Source: TIUS-1 sp964019505 (GTDB lineage Bacteria; Bacillota_I; Bacilli_A; Mycoplasmatales; Mycoplasmataceae). Taken from it: 64,000 bases of DNA. Shown piece by piece: positions 55,530 to 64,000 of this stretch. A model generated the notes under the pieces. The model was not told the DNA's origin. It was given only the letters and a program-made list of their open reading frames with translations, and ran no database searches. The stretch lies in assembly GCF_964019505.1 (NCBI RefSeq), contig NZ_OZ026449.1, positions 620,001 through 684,000 of the forward strand. Reading direction: 5' to 3'. The position numbers were made by a program, and so were the translations under genes. The stretch's first letter is position 1, and every line of letters begins with the position of its first letter.

Positions 55530-56054
55530 CTAAAATTCATAATGAGATCTCAATTTTGTTTTGAGAGAACTCAATGGTTTGTATAATGTTAGTGCAATCA
55601 AAAAGTTTGATGCTCCGTGAATTAAATCAAATGGAATTGATTTAATTCAATAAACTAATGTTGCTTCATTGTTAAATCCATATAAAAAATAAAATATTAA
55701 TGTATCAACTGATCCAAACAACAAACCAAATATTGTGTTTATCAAAACAAATACCAATCATTGTTTTTCAATTATTTTTTTTAATAGGAACGTTGTCAAA
55801 CACAATAGTGGTCACACAATTAGATACAAGATCACTCACGGCATGAAACCATATATAAGTACATCTAACATTGTGAATGCAACGCACACACTAGCACTCA
55901 TTCAAAACGGAAATAATATAACCGAAAAAGAAATCATTAAAGTAACTAGTTCAACATTTGGCAAAAAATATAATGCTCATTGCATGGCAAAAACCATTGC
56001 TGAATAACACGCAATTGTAGTTAGATTTATTGTACTTTTGTAACCAACTCTCAT
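55530..56054 (-). CDS. ECF transporter S component, cobalamin type suspected
   Basis: 174 aa, about six membrane helices. The segment LPNVELVTLM near residue 30 and the SIPFDLIHGASNFL segment near the end match S components of energy-coupling-factor vitamin transporters. Six TGA(Trp) codons. It is first in the operon behind a cobalamin-type riboswitch, so a corrinoid or a related precursor is the likely substrate. ATG 56054 follows GGCAGG. The shared ECF module is not in the window. Confidence 0.78.
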
Positions 56055-56082
56055 TATCTGACCTGCCTATTTTCAAATAAAA

Positions 56083-56104
56083 AACCATGATATTAATCAT
56101 GGTT
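56083..56104 (-). terminator. Riboswitch expression-platform terminator
   Basis: A 9-bp stem AACCATGAT/ATCATGGTT with a 4-nt loop, then six T on the minus strand, between the aptamer and the S component start. Suits ligand-dependent transcription termination. Confidence 0.8.
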
Positions 56105-56171
56105 TGTTTGGTATCAAAATCGTCTTTCAATAACCAGACTCTTTTTAACCAGAAAAGAATATCGTTCAAAC

Positions 56172-56310
56172 ATATGAGCCGGTATACTGACTTAGTTTCA
56201 TATATCTAACTTCCTTCTCAGATTAAAATCCAATGGAATAATAGTTAGACAATCCACATCACAGTTGCTGGTACAGTTCAAGATTTCTTGATTCCCTGGC
56301 ACTCAATAGT
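56172..56310 (-). ncRNA. Cobalamin-type riboswitch aptamer
   Basis: Minus strand, in order: GAGTGCCAGGGAATC, an AATCTTGAACTGTACCAGC stretch, CAACTGTGATG, GAGAAGGAAGTTAG, and the B12 box AGTCAGTATACCGGC, which differs by one base from AGTCAGGATACCGGC. GAG and CC near the 5' end can pair with GGCTC after the box to close P1. Boundaries are approximate. The 56311-56382 interval upstream has no gene; a TAATAT-like -10 may lie there. Confidence 0.85.
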
Positions 56311-56382
56311 TTATTTTTTATTATGTGTTTATATTAGCACACCAATATGAAATTGATATAAATATAGATTCTTATTTTTTAA

Positions 56383-56597
56383 TTATTTACTTTCAATTAA
56401 TTTTGCATCCTTCATCAAAAATTCAATTTGTTTTTGCATTTCAACAAATCTTTTTTCTGACTCTGATTCTTGTAACCTTAATTTTTCCAATAATGGTTTA
56501 ACAGCTTTTGCAACTGCAATATCACATTTACTCACGTCGAAATATATCCCCTTAAACAAAGTTGTTAATTGACTTTTTAATTCAATGTTATGATTTA
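56383..56597 (-). pseudogene. Truncated 3' copy of the coiled-coil gene at 56598
   Basis: The 108 nt at 56491-56598 repeat 56724-56831 exactly (offset 233). They are followed by a different coiled-coil tail (ESESEKRFVEMQKQIEFLMK) and a TAA stop. Promoter, start and N-terminal half are missing. It is an intact alternative 3' end lying directly behind the complete gene, like the 16.5 kb locus. Confidence 0.78.
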
Positions 56598-56999
56598 CTA
56601 ATCATTTCCTAAATTTGTGTTTTTCATTAAGAACGCCACCTGTTTTTGTAATTGTTCATTTATTTGTTTTTGCTCAGCAACTCTTTCATCAGCTTCGTTT
56701 TGTTGAACTTTTAATTTTTCTAATAATGGTTTAACAGCTTTTGCAACTGCAATATCACATTTACTCACGTCGAAATATATCCCCTTAAACAAAGTTGTTA
56801 ATTGACTTTTTAATTCAATGTTATGATTTACCTTCATAAGAATTAAGTCAATTTCATCTGGATATATTTTATCATTGATTAATTGATCTCTCAAGTAGAT
56901 ATATTTTTCAAATATATCTGATTCCATCTTTATATCGACATTGTCTATGTCGTCTTCTAAGTTTGTTATGTTTATATTTATTTTAAATTTGCTTTCCAT
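56598..56999 (-). CDS. Coiled-coil protein of unknown function, second locus
   Basis: 133 aa. A polar, acidic N-terminal half (NLEDDIDNVDIKMESD), a conserved helical core (KGIYFDVSKCDIAVAKAVKP), and a coiled-coil tail (EADERVAEQKQINEQLQKQ). No membrane segment. Same architecture, upstream motif and 3' duplication as 16090-16497, with little direct sequence identity. Start preceded by GTGGATGG. Family unknown. Confidence 0.8.
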   Translation of the reverse strand: MESKFKININITNLEDDIDNVDIKMESDIFEKYIYLRDQLINDKIYPDEIDLILMKVNHNIELKSQLTTLFKGIYFDVSKCDIAVAKAVKPLLEKLKVQQNEADERVAEQKQINEQLQKQVAFLMKNTNLGND

Positions 57000-57006
57000 A
57001 ATTTAC

Positions 57007-57030
57007 CATCCACTATCTATAACGTCACAA
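57007..57030 (-). promoter_or_regulatory. Shared promoter/leader motif, copy 3
   Basis: Minus-strand TTGTGACGTTATAGAT then AGTGGATG, 8 nt before the coiled-coil start. 32 nt around it are identical to the 46.95 kb copy. Confidence 0.65.
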
Positions 57031-57035
57031 AATAA

Positions 57036-57069
57036 AAAAAGCATTCACTTAATTTTGTGAACACTTTTT
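57036..57069 (-). terminator. Terminator after the small membrane gene pair
   Basis: A 13-bp stem (with GT pairs on the minus strand) AAAAAGTGTTCAC/GTGAATGCTTTTT, followed by more T; overlaps the stop codon at 57068. Confidence 0.75.
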
Positions 57070-57331
57070 ATGTAGTTTGTATAGCAAACATTAAACCTGT
57101 AATAAACATTACTAAACCAAAACAAGAAACAAACATTGGGAAGTTCTTTTTTGTAAACTCTCAAATTGTATTTGATTCTCTATTTGTTTTTTGAAACCCT
57201 CTAGCTTTTTGTTTTATGTGTCATGTTAGTCATCCAAATACAACTCCAAGAATTAAACCAATAATCATTATGGCGATTCATACCCAAAATAAACTTGGAT
57301 CAGTATTTTCAACTTTTCTAATTAAATTCAC
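57068..57331 (-). CDS. Small two-helix membrane protein, unknown
   Basis: 87 aa. Helices at about 15-40 (FWVWIAIMIIGLILGVVFGW) and 66-85, basic loop between. Four TGA(Trp) codons hide it from a standard-code reading. GTG start two nucleotides after the stop of the upstream gene, with GAGAGG as RBS. Holin-like size, but no supporting context. Confidence 0.65.
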
Positions 57332-57333
57332 AA

Positions 57334-57819
57334 TTACCTCTCAAACATTCTTTTATTTAAGTTTAACTCATCTAACAATTCAATCTCTTGTTCAATGGCT
57401 TCTTCTATGTTGTTTGTTTTTATTATAAGTATGAAATTAATTTTATTTAAATTAATTTCTTTTTCTTTTAATCAAGTATTTATTTGTTTTGATAGTTGCG
57501 TATTGTTTTCAGTAATTTCATTATTGATCTCACTAACTCATTGTTGTGCATCAGTTGTTGTATCAATAAATATTGGTTTAAAGAAATCATCTCCAGGAGT
57601 ATTTATGAAAAAACCAACAACACCACAAACATCTTTAAAGGTGTTGATATTTTTTTGTGTAATTCTTTTTGATCTAACAACGCCATTTATATTTTTTTCA
57701 CGAGCATCTTTAGAAGAACTATTTAGTTTAAACGCAGAAAAGAACCCTCATATACTTAATCCAATCCCCAATACTGTGAGTATTATTATAATTATCAAAG
57801 CTCAAATCGGTAACGCCAT
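57334..57819 (-). CDS. Membrane-anchored protein with LemA-like topology, unknown
   Basis: 161 aa. One N-terminal helix (about 4-28), then a helical, charged part with Gln/Asn/Glu-rich stretches (NNEITENNTQLSKQINTW). CAGGAG precedes the start. Topology recalls LemA-type proteins, but I see no diagnostic motif. Pairs with the 87-aa protein downstream. Confidence 0.65.
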
Positions 57820-57886
57820 AAAGTCTCCTGTTTTCTTTTATTATAACAACTAAATTAAAAGACTAGTTTTATCTAGCCCTTTAATA

Positions 57887-58690
57887 TTATTTAAATTTTT
57901 CTAAGTCATATAAATGAGTGATTATATTTTTTGCTGATTTTTTAGCTACGTCCGTACCGTGATTCATCGCATATGAATTATCATAATTTTCTAACATTTC
58001 TTTATCGTTGTCACCATCTCCAGATGTGTATATATCTTTTGTATCAATGTTATGTAGTTTTGAAATTATTTCAATTCCTCTAGCCTTGCTCACATTGTAT
58101 GGGACAATTTCTAATATTACTGGTGCAGTCCTGATTGCTCTTATGTTTTTAAAACCATCAAATTTTTTAGCAACACCTTCAAAATCAAATTCTAAATTAC
58201 CTAAAAAATATATCGATAATAATTCTTTATTTTCTAAAATATCTTTTTCTTTATTTTGCTCATTTATTCCGTTGGGAAAGAAAAAGTCCTTAACTTTTTC
58301 AAATCCACCATATGGATAATTTTTTATATCTATATAACTATATCCTTGTCTTCCATTGGGTAGAATATAAATTATACAAGCACCTTTTGCGGCTTCATCA
58401 TTTAATATTTTTAACATATCTGATCTATGCTCACTTGATATAAAAACCTGATCTAGTTTTTTTAGGTGCTTGTCATATGTATATGCACCGTTATTTGAGA
58501 TAAAGTATTCAGATTCTAGACCAGCATCTTTTGATGATTTTTCTAGCATCTCAACTGGTCTACCAGACGCAAACACTACTCTGTTTCCTGCTTCGTTTCA
58601 TTTTTTTAGAAACTCAAAGTTCTTTTCCGTAGTTTCGTGGTCTGCTGGTATTTCGACCGTGTTATCAAAGTCTGTAAATAGTCACTTCAT
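57887..58690 (-). CDS. Cof-type HAD-superfamily sugar phosphatase
   Basis: 267 aa. HAD motif I FTDFDNTVE near residues 5-13, motif II ASGRP, motif III/IV GDGDNDKEML near the C-terminus, and the Cof/type IIB cap between. Likely dephosphorylates sugar phosphates or flavin. It follows the beta-glucoside PTS gene by 53 nt, so probably belongs to that operon. Confidence 0.88.
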
Positions 58691-58743
58691 ATTTTCCTTA
58701 TTCTTTTATGTTTAATCCTTCTTGCATTTAAACATCTCTAAAA

Positions 58744-61476
58744 CTATGCACTTTGTAAGTTTGATTTATTTTTTTTATCAATTTTCGCTTTTATCTTTTC
58801 TATTGAAATTATTTGTTTTTGTTTTTTTATTTGCTTACTAATATCTACAGAATCGAAATTATTTTCCATTAATTTATATTCAATTTTTAAATCATTAAAT
58901 ATTTTTTTGTAGTTACCTGTGATTTTTTCAAAGTCATTAATTTGTTTTACTTCTCTAATTTCATTAATAGCTCCTGACCATAATCTAATATTTTTTTCAA
59001 TAAACTCATCGAATCACTGATCTTTTAAATTTGTATTTTTTATTTTAGATGACAAGTCATTGATTAATTTGTCATATTTATCTTCTTCAATTTTGTAATT
59101 GTCATAAAGTTTTTTTGCAGCTTCTTTATTGTTTTTATTTAATTGAATTTTTCCTGATGCAACAACTTTATCTTTTAATTTTAATTTGCTTTCTTCAATC
59201 TGATTTTGTTCACTTATTAATTTAAAGTATTTTTGATATTTTTTTTCAATTTCTTTTATACGTTTAACATCTTCTTTTGTAATTGAGTCTGCGTTTGCAT
59301 TCAATTTTTCAAGTAATGTTTTTGATTCTTCTTTTGTAATTAAGTTTCTTAATAATAAAATCTTTGTGATTTGATTATGTAGTGATTTTATTTGTACCTT
59401 TTCTGTGTTTCGTTCTTTATAAACAATCATTGTAAACACAATTGCCAATCCAAACGCAACCAATGATGAGAGAACAAACAGAGAACCATTTAGTATTGGG
59501 TCTAGTTGTTCAGGATTATGACTCAAAGGACTATCCGCAAAGAACCCAATGTATTCAAATATTCCCATTCCAGATCCAACACGCTTTGTAACACCCATGG
59601 CACCAGCTATTGAACCTCCAATAAATGCTGCAACTGCACCTGCAAATAATGGGCGTTTTTTTGGTAAGTTAACTTGATATAGAATTGGTTCAGTTATCCC
59701 GAATATACCTGCCGGTATTAGTGACACAACTGTTCTTCTTAATTCTGCATTTTTTGTTACAATACCTACCCCAATCAGCGCTCCTAATTGTGATATTACC
59801 GCAATTTGTCCAGCTATTGCGAATGTCCCGTATCCACCATTAATGAAACCATCTGTAATCATAATGATTGCCATAGCGTAGTGTAATCCAAGAACAACGG
59901 CAATTCCTCATACCCCAACAAATATTCCTATACCTAATCCAAATGGGATTAAAGAAACAAAGTAGAATAATATTCCTAGAATTTTTTCAATATAGAATCA
60001 TATTATTCCAAATGGTAAGAATCCGATAATAACTGCTGCGGTGATCACTATTAATCATCTAAATGATAATTCTAGTGGGGCTGGCATTCAACTCGCAACT
60101 CAATTATCAACTTTTTTAGCTGCTCAAATTGTTGCTATTATTACAAATATTTGAACATTTTTTGGGCCGATTGCTAAACTATTTAGTGGAGGCGTAACCT
60201 CAACATGCATAGGGACAAATCCGCCCTCTCCGTTTGGTACTTGCATTTCAATTCAACCATCAATTACTGGTATTCCAGTATTCAATTCGCCTCCTTTGAA
60301 TAGGTATCAATTTTGACCCATACCAGTTGCACCACCTGTACCAAACATAAGTGGTGATGATAATATGATTGATATTGCAACCCCTACAACCATATTTAAT
60401 TTAAAGTATTTTGATGCATTATAACCAATCAATATACCCAAAAATAGTTGTGGAGATCTCGCCGCAGCATTCAATATTACTCAATAAACAGCAACATCAG
60501 TATTGGCCGGGTTAGAGTTTGCTCCACCCAAGTTTGGCATTACACCAGCGTATGTTAGAACACCAACTAACGCTTGTAATAAACCTGTACCAATAAGCGC
60601 CGGAATTAATGGACCCATTATTGTGATAAACATTTGGAAAAACTTTGTGTACCATGGTTTCTTTTCTAAGAATGATAATCCATCGGCATTGAATTCCCCT
60701 ACATTAGTATTTTGTTTTTTATTGTCTTCAATAACTTCTGGAGTTACTTTAAACACATCTTGGCCAATGATAACCATCAATTGATTACCACCTCAAACTG
60801 TACCTTTTACGATTTTTACCTTTTCTATTTCTTCTAAATTTACTTTTGTTTTATCTAAAACATTAAATCTCAAACGTGTCATACAGTTGTAAACATCTGA
60901 GTAATTTGATTGACCACCAACTAACTTGTTGATCTTTATCGCAGATTCTTTATAAATATTATCCGCTGAAAAGAATTGCTCTAGGTCATCAATATTATCA
61001 CTTTCTACACGCGTTTCAATTGCTTCAAACTCACCAACAAGGTCACCTTGTTGGACTTTACCTGTTTTCAACATAGTAAACTTAAATCCTCGTCCCTGAG
61101 TATCTAATGTGATTGGACATGACTGTTTTAGTCCTGCAACTTTAATTTTTTCCAAGTCAACTTCAACAATTTTAGTTTTTGTTGACACGACTTCATTTTC
61201 GGTTACCAATGTTTTAAATGGTTTACCCATTAAATTAACAGTATCTAGTCCAATATGCATTAAGACATTAAATCCATTTTCTTCTTCAAAAAAATAAGCA
61301 TGCTTTGTATCTGTAATTAAAGCAATCTTACCTTTTTCAATTGGTGAAAAAAATGTACCCTCTGTAGCTTCAATGTAAAATCCATCACCTAGCATCTTCT
61401 CGGAAAACACACCGTCATTTAACTTTGAAATTGGTTCAACAGTTCCATTAACTGGTGCATATACTTTTATTTTCAT
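58744..61476 (-). CDS. Beta-glucoside-type PTS permease, EIIA-EIIB-EIIC with C-terminal extension
   Basis: 910 aa. EIIA is N-terminal with phospho-His74 (VLMHIGLD), then EIIB with Cys198 (YNCMTRLRF), then EIIC from about 265 to 695 (GPLIPALIGTGLLQ; GIFGITEPILYQVNLP). A further 200 residues are lysine/glutamate-rich coiled coil (KEDVKRIKEIEKKYQKYF...), not part of known PTS domains. Beta-glucosides are inferred from the next gene upstream, a 6-phospho-beta-glucosidase. GGAGG precedes the start. Confidence 0.9.
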
Positions 61477-61540
61477 AACTCTACCTCCACTTTCATTATA
61501 TTTAATACATCAATATATATGGGTTTTGGAAAGCATATGA

Positions 61541-61569
61541 AAAGCACTTTACTAAGAGTAAAGTGCTTT
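61541..61569. promoter_or_regulatory. Double operator-like inverted repeat before the PTS gene
   Basis: AAAGCACTTTAC (61541-61552) and GTAAAGTGCTTT (61558-61569). Each 12-mer differs by one base from the corresponding part of the palindrome at 63108-63121. Together they form a 13-bp hairpin just past the bglA stop with no long T-run, so an operator reading fits better than a simple terminator, although both are possible. Confidence 0.6.
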
Positions 61570-61573
61570 CAAA

Positions 61574-63031
61574 TTATAATTCGCCTGTTTCTTTAAAATT
61601 TTTAAATCAATCAAATGATTTCTTTTTATAACGTTTACCTGTACCTTTATGGTCATCATCATAGTCTACATAAATTAGTCCATATCTTTTTGACATCTCA
61701 CTTGTACCGGCACTTACAAGGTCAATTGGAGTTCACATAGTATATCCAATCATTTCAACACCGTCTTCCATAGCAAGCCCAATTTGTTCAAAGTGATCTC
61801 TTAGATATTTAATTCTATAGTCATCTTCAATTGTATCTTTTCCATTTAACTTCTCATCAACACCAATACCATTTTCTGCAATGAACATTGGTTTATGATA
61901 TCTGTCCCACATATCGTTTAGAGTGTATCTAATTCCAATTGGGTCAATTTGTCATCCTCATTCTGTTGCTTTTAAGTAAGGGTTTTTACCTGCCTCGACT
62001 AAATTACCACCAGTTTTTGAACCATTTGAATCCTCTGGAATATGTGCACTAGTTGAGTAATATGAGTATGAAATAAAGTCCACTGTATTGTTTTTTAATA
62101 ACTTACGATCATCTTCAGTTATTTTTAATTCAATATTATTTTTTTCAAAGAATACTTTTGAATATGTTGGGTATTCACCTTTTGCAACCACATCATAGAA
62201 GAAGTATTTTTTCATTTGTTCACTTTGTAGTCAACTCATCATTGTTTCTGGTTTGCAATCAATTGGATATGTAGTCATGTTGGCAACCATACATCCCATT
62301 GGAGTATTTGGTACCATTTTTTTCGCCAACTCAATCACTTTTGCTTGTGCTACAAATTGGTGGTGTAGAGATTGGTAATTAACTTGTTTTGGATCTTTTG
62401 TATCTTTAACATCTTCCATAAATACAGCTCCACCAAATAATGCGAAAAATGATGTGATGTTAATTTCATTGAATGGCAGTCAGTAATCTACTTCTTTACC
62501 AAAGTTTTCAAATAATGTTTTTGCATATTTTAAAAACATATCAATAACATCGCGGTTGTATCATCCGCCATATTTTGCACCAATTGTGTATGGAGTATCA
62601 AAATGGTGTAATGTTACCATTACTTTCATCCCGTATTTTTTACATTCCTTGATTACGTTTCTGTAAAACTCTAAACCTTTTTCGTTTGGTTTTGATTCAT
62701 CTCCGTTTGGGTAAATTCTCCCTCACGAAATAGACATTCTATAAACATCTAATCCTGCTTCGGAAAATAGTTTTATATCTTCTTTGTAATTTTCATAAAA
62801 ATTAATACCTAGTCTTTTTGGGTAACTTAATCCCTCTTTATTCTCAACCGATTCTAACAACTTCTCTTTTGTAAGAGAAGTCATTATCCCACCGATTTTT
62901 GTTCTGTCTTTTAATTTTGTATAAGGTATCATTTCTGCAATTGACATTGCACGACCATCTTTATCATGTTGACCTTCAACTTGATTGGCAGCCGTTGCTC
63001 CACCTCATAAAAATTCTTTTGGAAATTTCAT
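61574..63031 (-). CDS. bglA: 6-phospho-beta-glucosidase (GH1)
   Basis: 485 aa, full length for glycoside hydrolase family 1. N-terminal FPKEFLWGGATAANQVEG, acid/base Glu in LPFNEIN, nucleophile Glu in FIAENGIG, and C-terminal WTPIDLVSAGTSEMSKRYG with the phosphate-binding Ser/Lys pattern of 6-phospho enzymes. Many TGA(Trp) codons. Hydrolyses phosphorylated beta-glucosides brought in by the PTS gene downstream. GGGAGGAA precedes the start. Confidence 0.94.
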
Positions 63032-63107
63032 ATTATTCCTCCCTTTATGTATAAATTGTAGTTCAATAAAATTGCTGTTCGTATACACGTGAAGTAATTA
63101 GAAAAGT

Positions 63108-63121
63108 GTAAAGTACTTTAC
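63108..63121. promoter_or_regulatory. Operator palindrome between bglA and the RpiR-family gene
   Basis: GTAAAGTACTTTAC, a perfect 14-nt palindrome in the divergent intergenic region. Near copies stand before the PTS gene. Best candidate binding site of the RpiR-family regulator. Confidence 0.65.
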
Positions 63122-63133
63122 TTCTTTGTTTGC

Positions 63134-63149
63134 AAAAAAAAAAAAAAAA
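63134..63149 (+). repeat. Homopolymer of 16 A upstream of the regulator start
   Basis: A run of 16 A between the operator and the RBS of the RpiR-family gene. Prone to slippage; if an upstream TTG at 63126 were ever used, the run would lie in frame as a poly-lysine. Confidence 0.85.
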
Positions 63150-63176
63150 CATAAAATAACAGCAGGACAACACACA

Positions 63177-63965
63177 ATGCAAACAATTTATGAAATGCTC
63201 TTGGAATTGAGAGATTCCCAAAAAAACTTTACTTTTAAACAAATCGCTACAAACCTAATCGAATTCTATAAACATGGTGAATTTGAAAATCAAGAGGATT
63301 TTGCAAAGAGAAATTTTGTTTCGATTTCAACGCTTACTAAGTTTGCAAAATCATTGAACCTTTCTGGTTACCGTGAATTAATTATTAGACTAAAGGTTGA
63401 GTCAGAAATCGAACACAACAAGATGAAGTCGACTGTCAATCCTGGTCAAGGGATTAAATTCGATGTTGAAGTATTGCAAAATATAACTCAGTGAATTGTA
63501 GAAAACAGCGACACTATAAATAAAATTACAGATTTACTGTTGAATAATAAAAGAATCAATTTTTACATTTCCCCAGCAATAGCAAATTCATGTAAAAACT
63601 TTTCAGAAACTTTGGCTTATATGGGATATAGCACCAAAATTTACAATGTCGCAATGTATAGCGGTTTTACCCCTCCTGCAAAGTTAGGTATTGATGAAGT
63701 GTCTGATGTAGTCAACTTTATTATAATTTCTGGCCCAAATATTCTTAGCTTTTTTGAGATCTTTGAAAAAAACTTAAATACTAATTTTGAAAAAAATATT
63801 TTGATGTCAAGCCCCACAAAGGTTAAATCAATAAAAATTGAATCAAATACTAAACTATTGTTTAATGCTCAAAGTGATGACTCAAGCTTCTTATATAGAA
63901 ACACACTGTTGGAAAACCTATTTTTAATTATTTCAACAAAATTAATTGTTTCATTAAAAAAATAA
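63177..63965 (+). CDS. RpiR-family transcriptional regulator of beta-glucoside genes
   Basis: 262 aa. N-terminal winged HTH of the RpiR type (EDFAKRNFVSISTLTKFAKSL then LNLSGYRELI), C-terminal SIS-like sugar-phosphate domain that is weakly conserved. One TGA(Trp). Start 63177 is chosen because AGGA lies 9 nt upstream. Divergent from bglA, with the palindrome between them. Confidence 0.85.
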
Positions 63966-63990
63966 ACACTTTTTAAGGTGTTTATTTTTT
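63961..63990 (+). terminator. Terminator after the RpiR-family gene
   Basis: Stem AATAAACAC/GTGTTTATT extended by CTT/AGG-type pairs, then a T-run; overlaps the stop codon. Confidence 0.8.
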
Positions 63991-64000
63991 TAATCCAATT

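Noticed and set aside
57068..57331. Holin of a prophage
   Set aside because: Only size and two helices fit; no phage genes, endolysin or integrase are nearby.
61541..61569. Simple intrinsic terminator of bglA
   Set aside because: The hairpin lacks a long T-run on the minus strand and each arm matches the operator palindrome at 63108 with one mismatch, so an operator role is favoured, though not exclusively.
63126..63176. Upstream TTG start giving the regulator a poly-lysine N-terminus
   Set aside because: No RBS upstream of TTG; the ATG at 63177 has AGGA at good spacing and begins where RpiR proteins begin. Kept only as a possible slippage effect.

Overview
The window comes from a wall-less, AT-rich Mollicute of the Spiroplasma/Entomoplasma/Mesoplasma/mycoides group. 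Almost every gene contains in-frame TGA codons at positions where tryptophan is expected, and the window carries its own tRNA-Trp(UCA) beside tRNA-Trp(CCA). Coding regions below are read through TGA (genetic code 4), so most are much longer than a standard-code reading suggests. I cannot fix the genus from sequence alone.

Layout. 1-3 kb: a thiamine-type ECF S component under a TPP riboswitch, an O6-alkylguanine DNA alkyltransferase, GAPDH and a small membrane protein. 3-15 kb: a leftward replication, repair and division block (ezrA-thiI-small membrane protein-dnaE-polA-mutM, then dnaB-dnaI). 15-17 kb: rpsD with a long structured leader, then a small coiled-coil gene followed by a partial copy of its own 3' half. 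17-37 kb: an accessory block of three giant FtsX-like permeases (1687, 1712 and 1827 aa) and two large lipoproteins, ending at tyrS. 37-41 kb: tyrS, ytxH-like, ytxG-like (DUF948), an acidic unknown protein, pncB and ytpR. As I recall the Bacillus order, rpsD and tyrS are neighbours and ytxG/ytxH/ytpR lie nearby, so the permease block looks like an insertion into an old backbone. 41-45 kb: two DegV proteins, a nitroreductase, the two tRNA-Trp genes separated by a terminator-like hairpin, a Fur-family regulator, acyl carrier protein and an orphan PTS EIIB. 45-51 kb: two unknown overlapping genes, KtrB/KtrA potassium uptake and the glucose PTS permease. 51-56 kb: a five-gene operon (ECF S component, lipoprotein, membrane-anchored protein, ABC ATPase, ABC permease) behind a cobalamin-type riboswitch. 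56-58 kb: a second coiled-coil gene with a partial 3' copy, and two small membrane proteins. 58-64 kb: a beta-glucoside PTS with HAD hydrolase, 6-phospho-beta-glucosidase and a divergent RpiR-family regulator with matching operators.

The most interesting points are: (1) the cobalamin-riboswitch operon joining a vitamin S component to a lipoprotein/ABC-2 system; (2) two unlinked coiled-coil genes, each with a silent truncated 3' cassette, sharing an almost identical promoter/leader block with a third unknown gene; (3) the giant permease array; and (4) the RpiR operator set. No CRISPR array, insertion sequence or prophage was seen.
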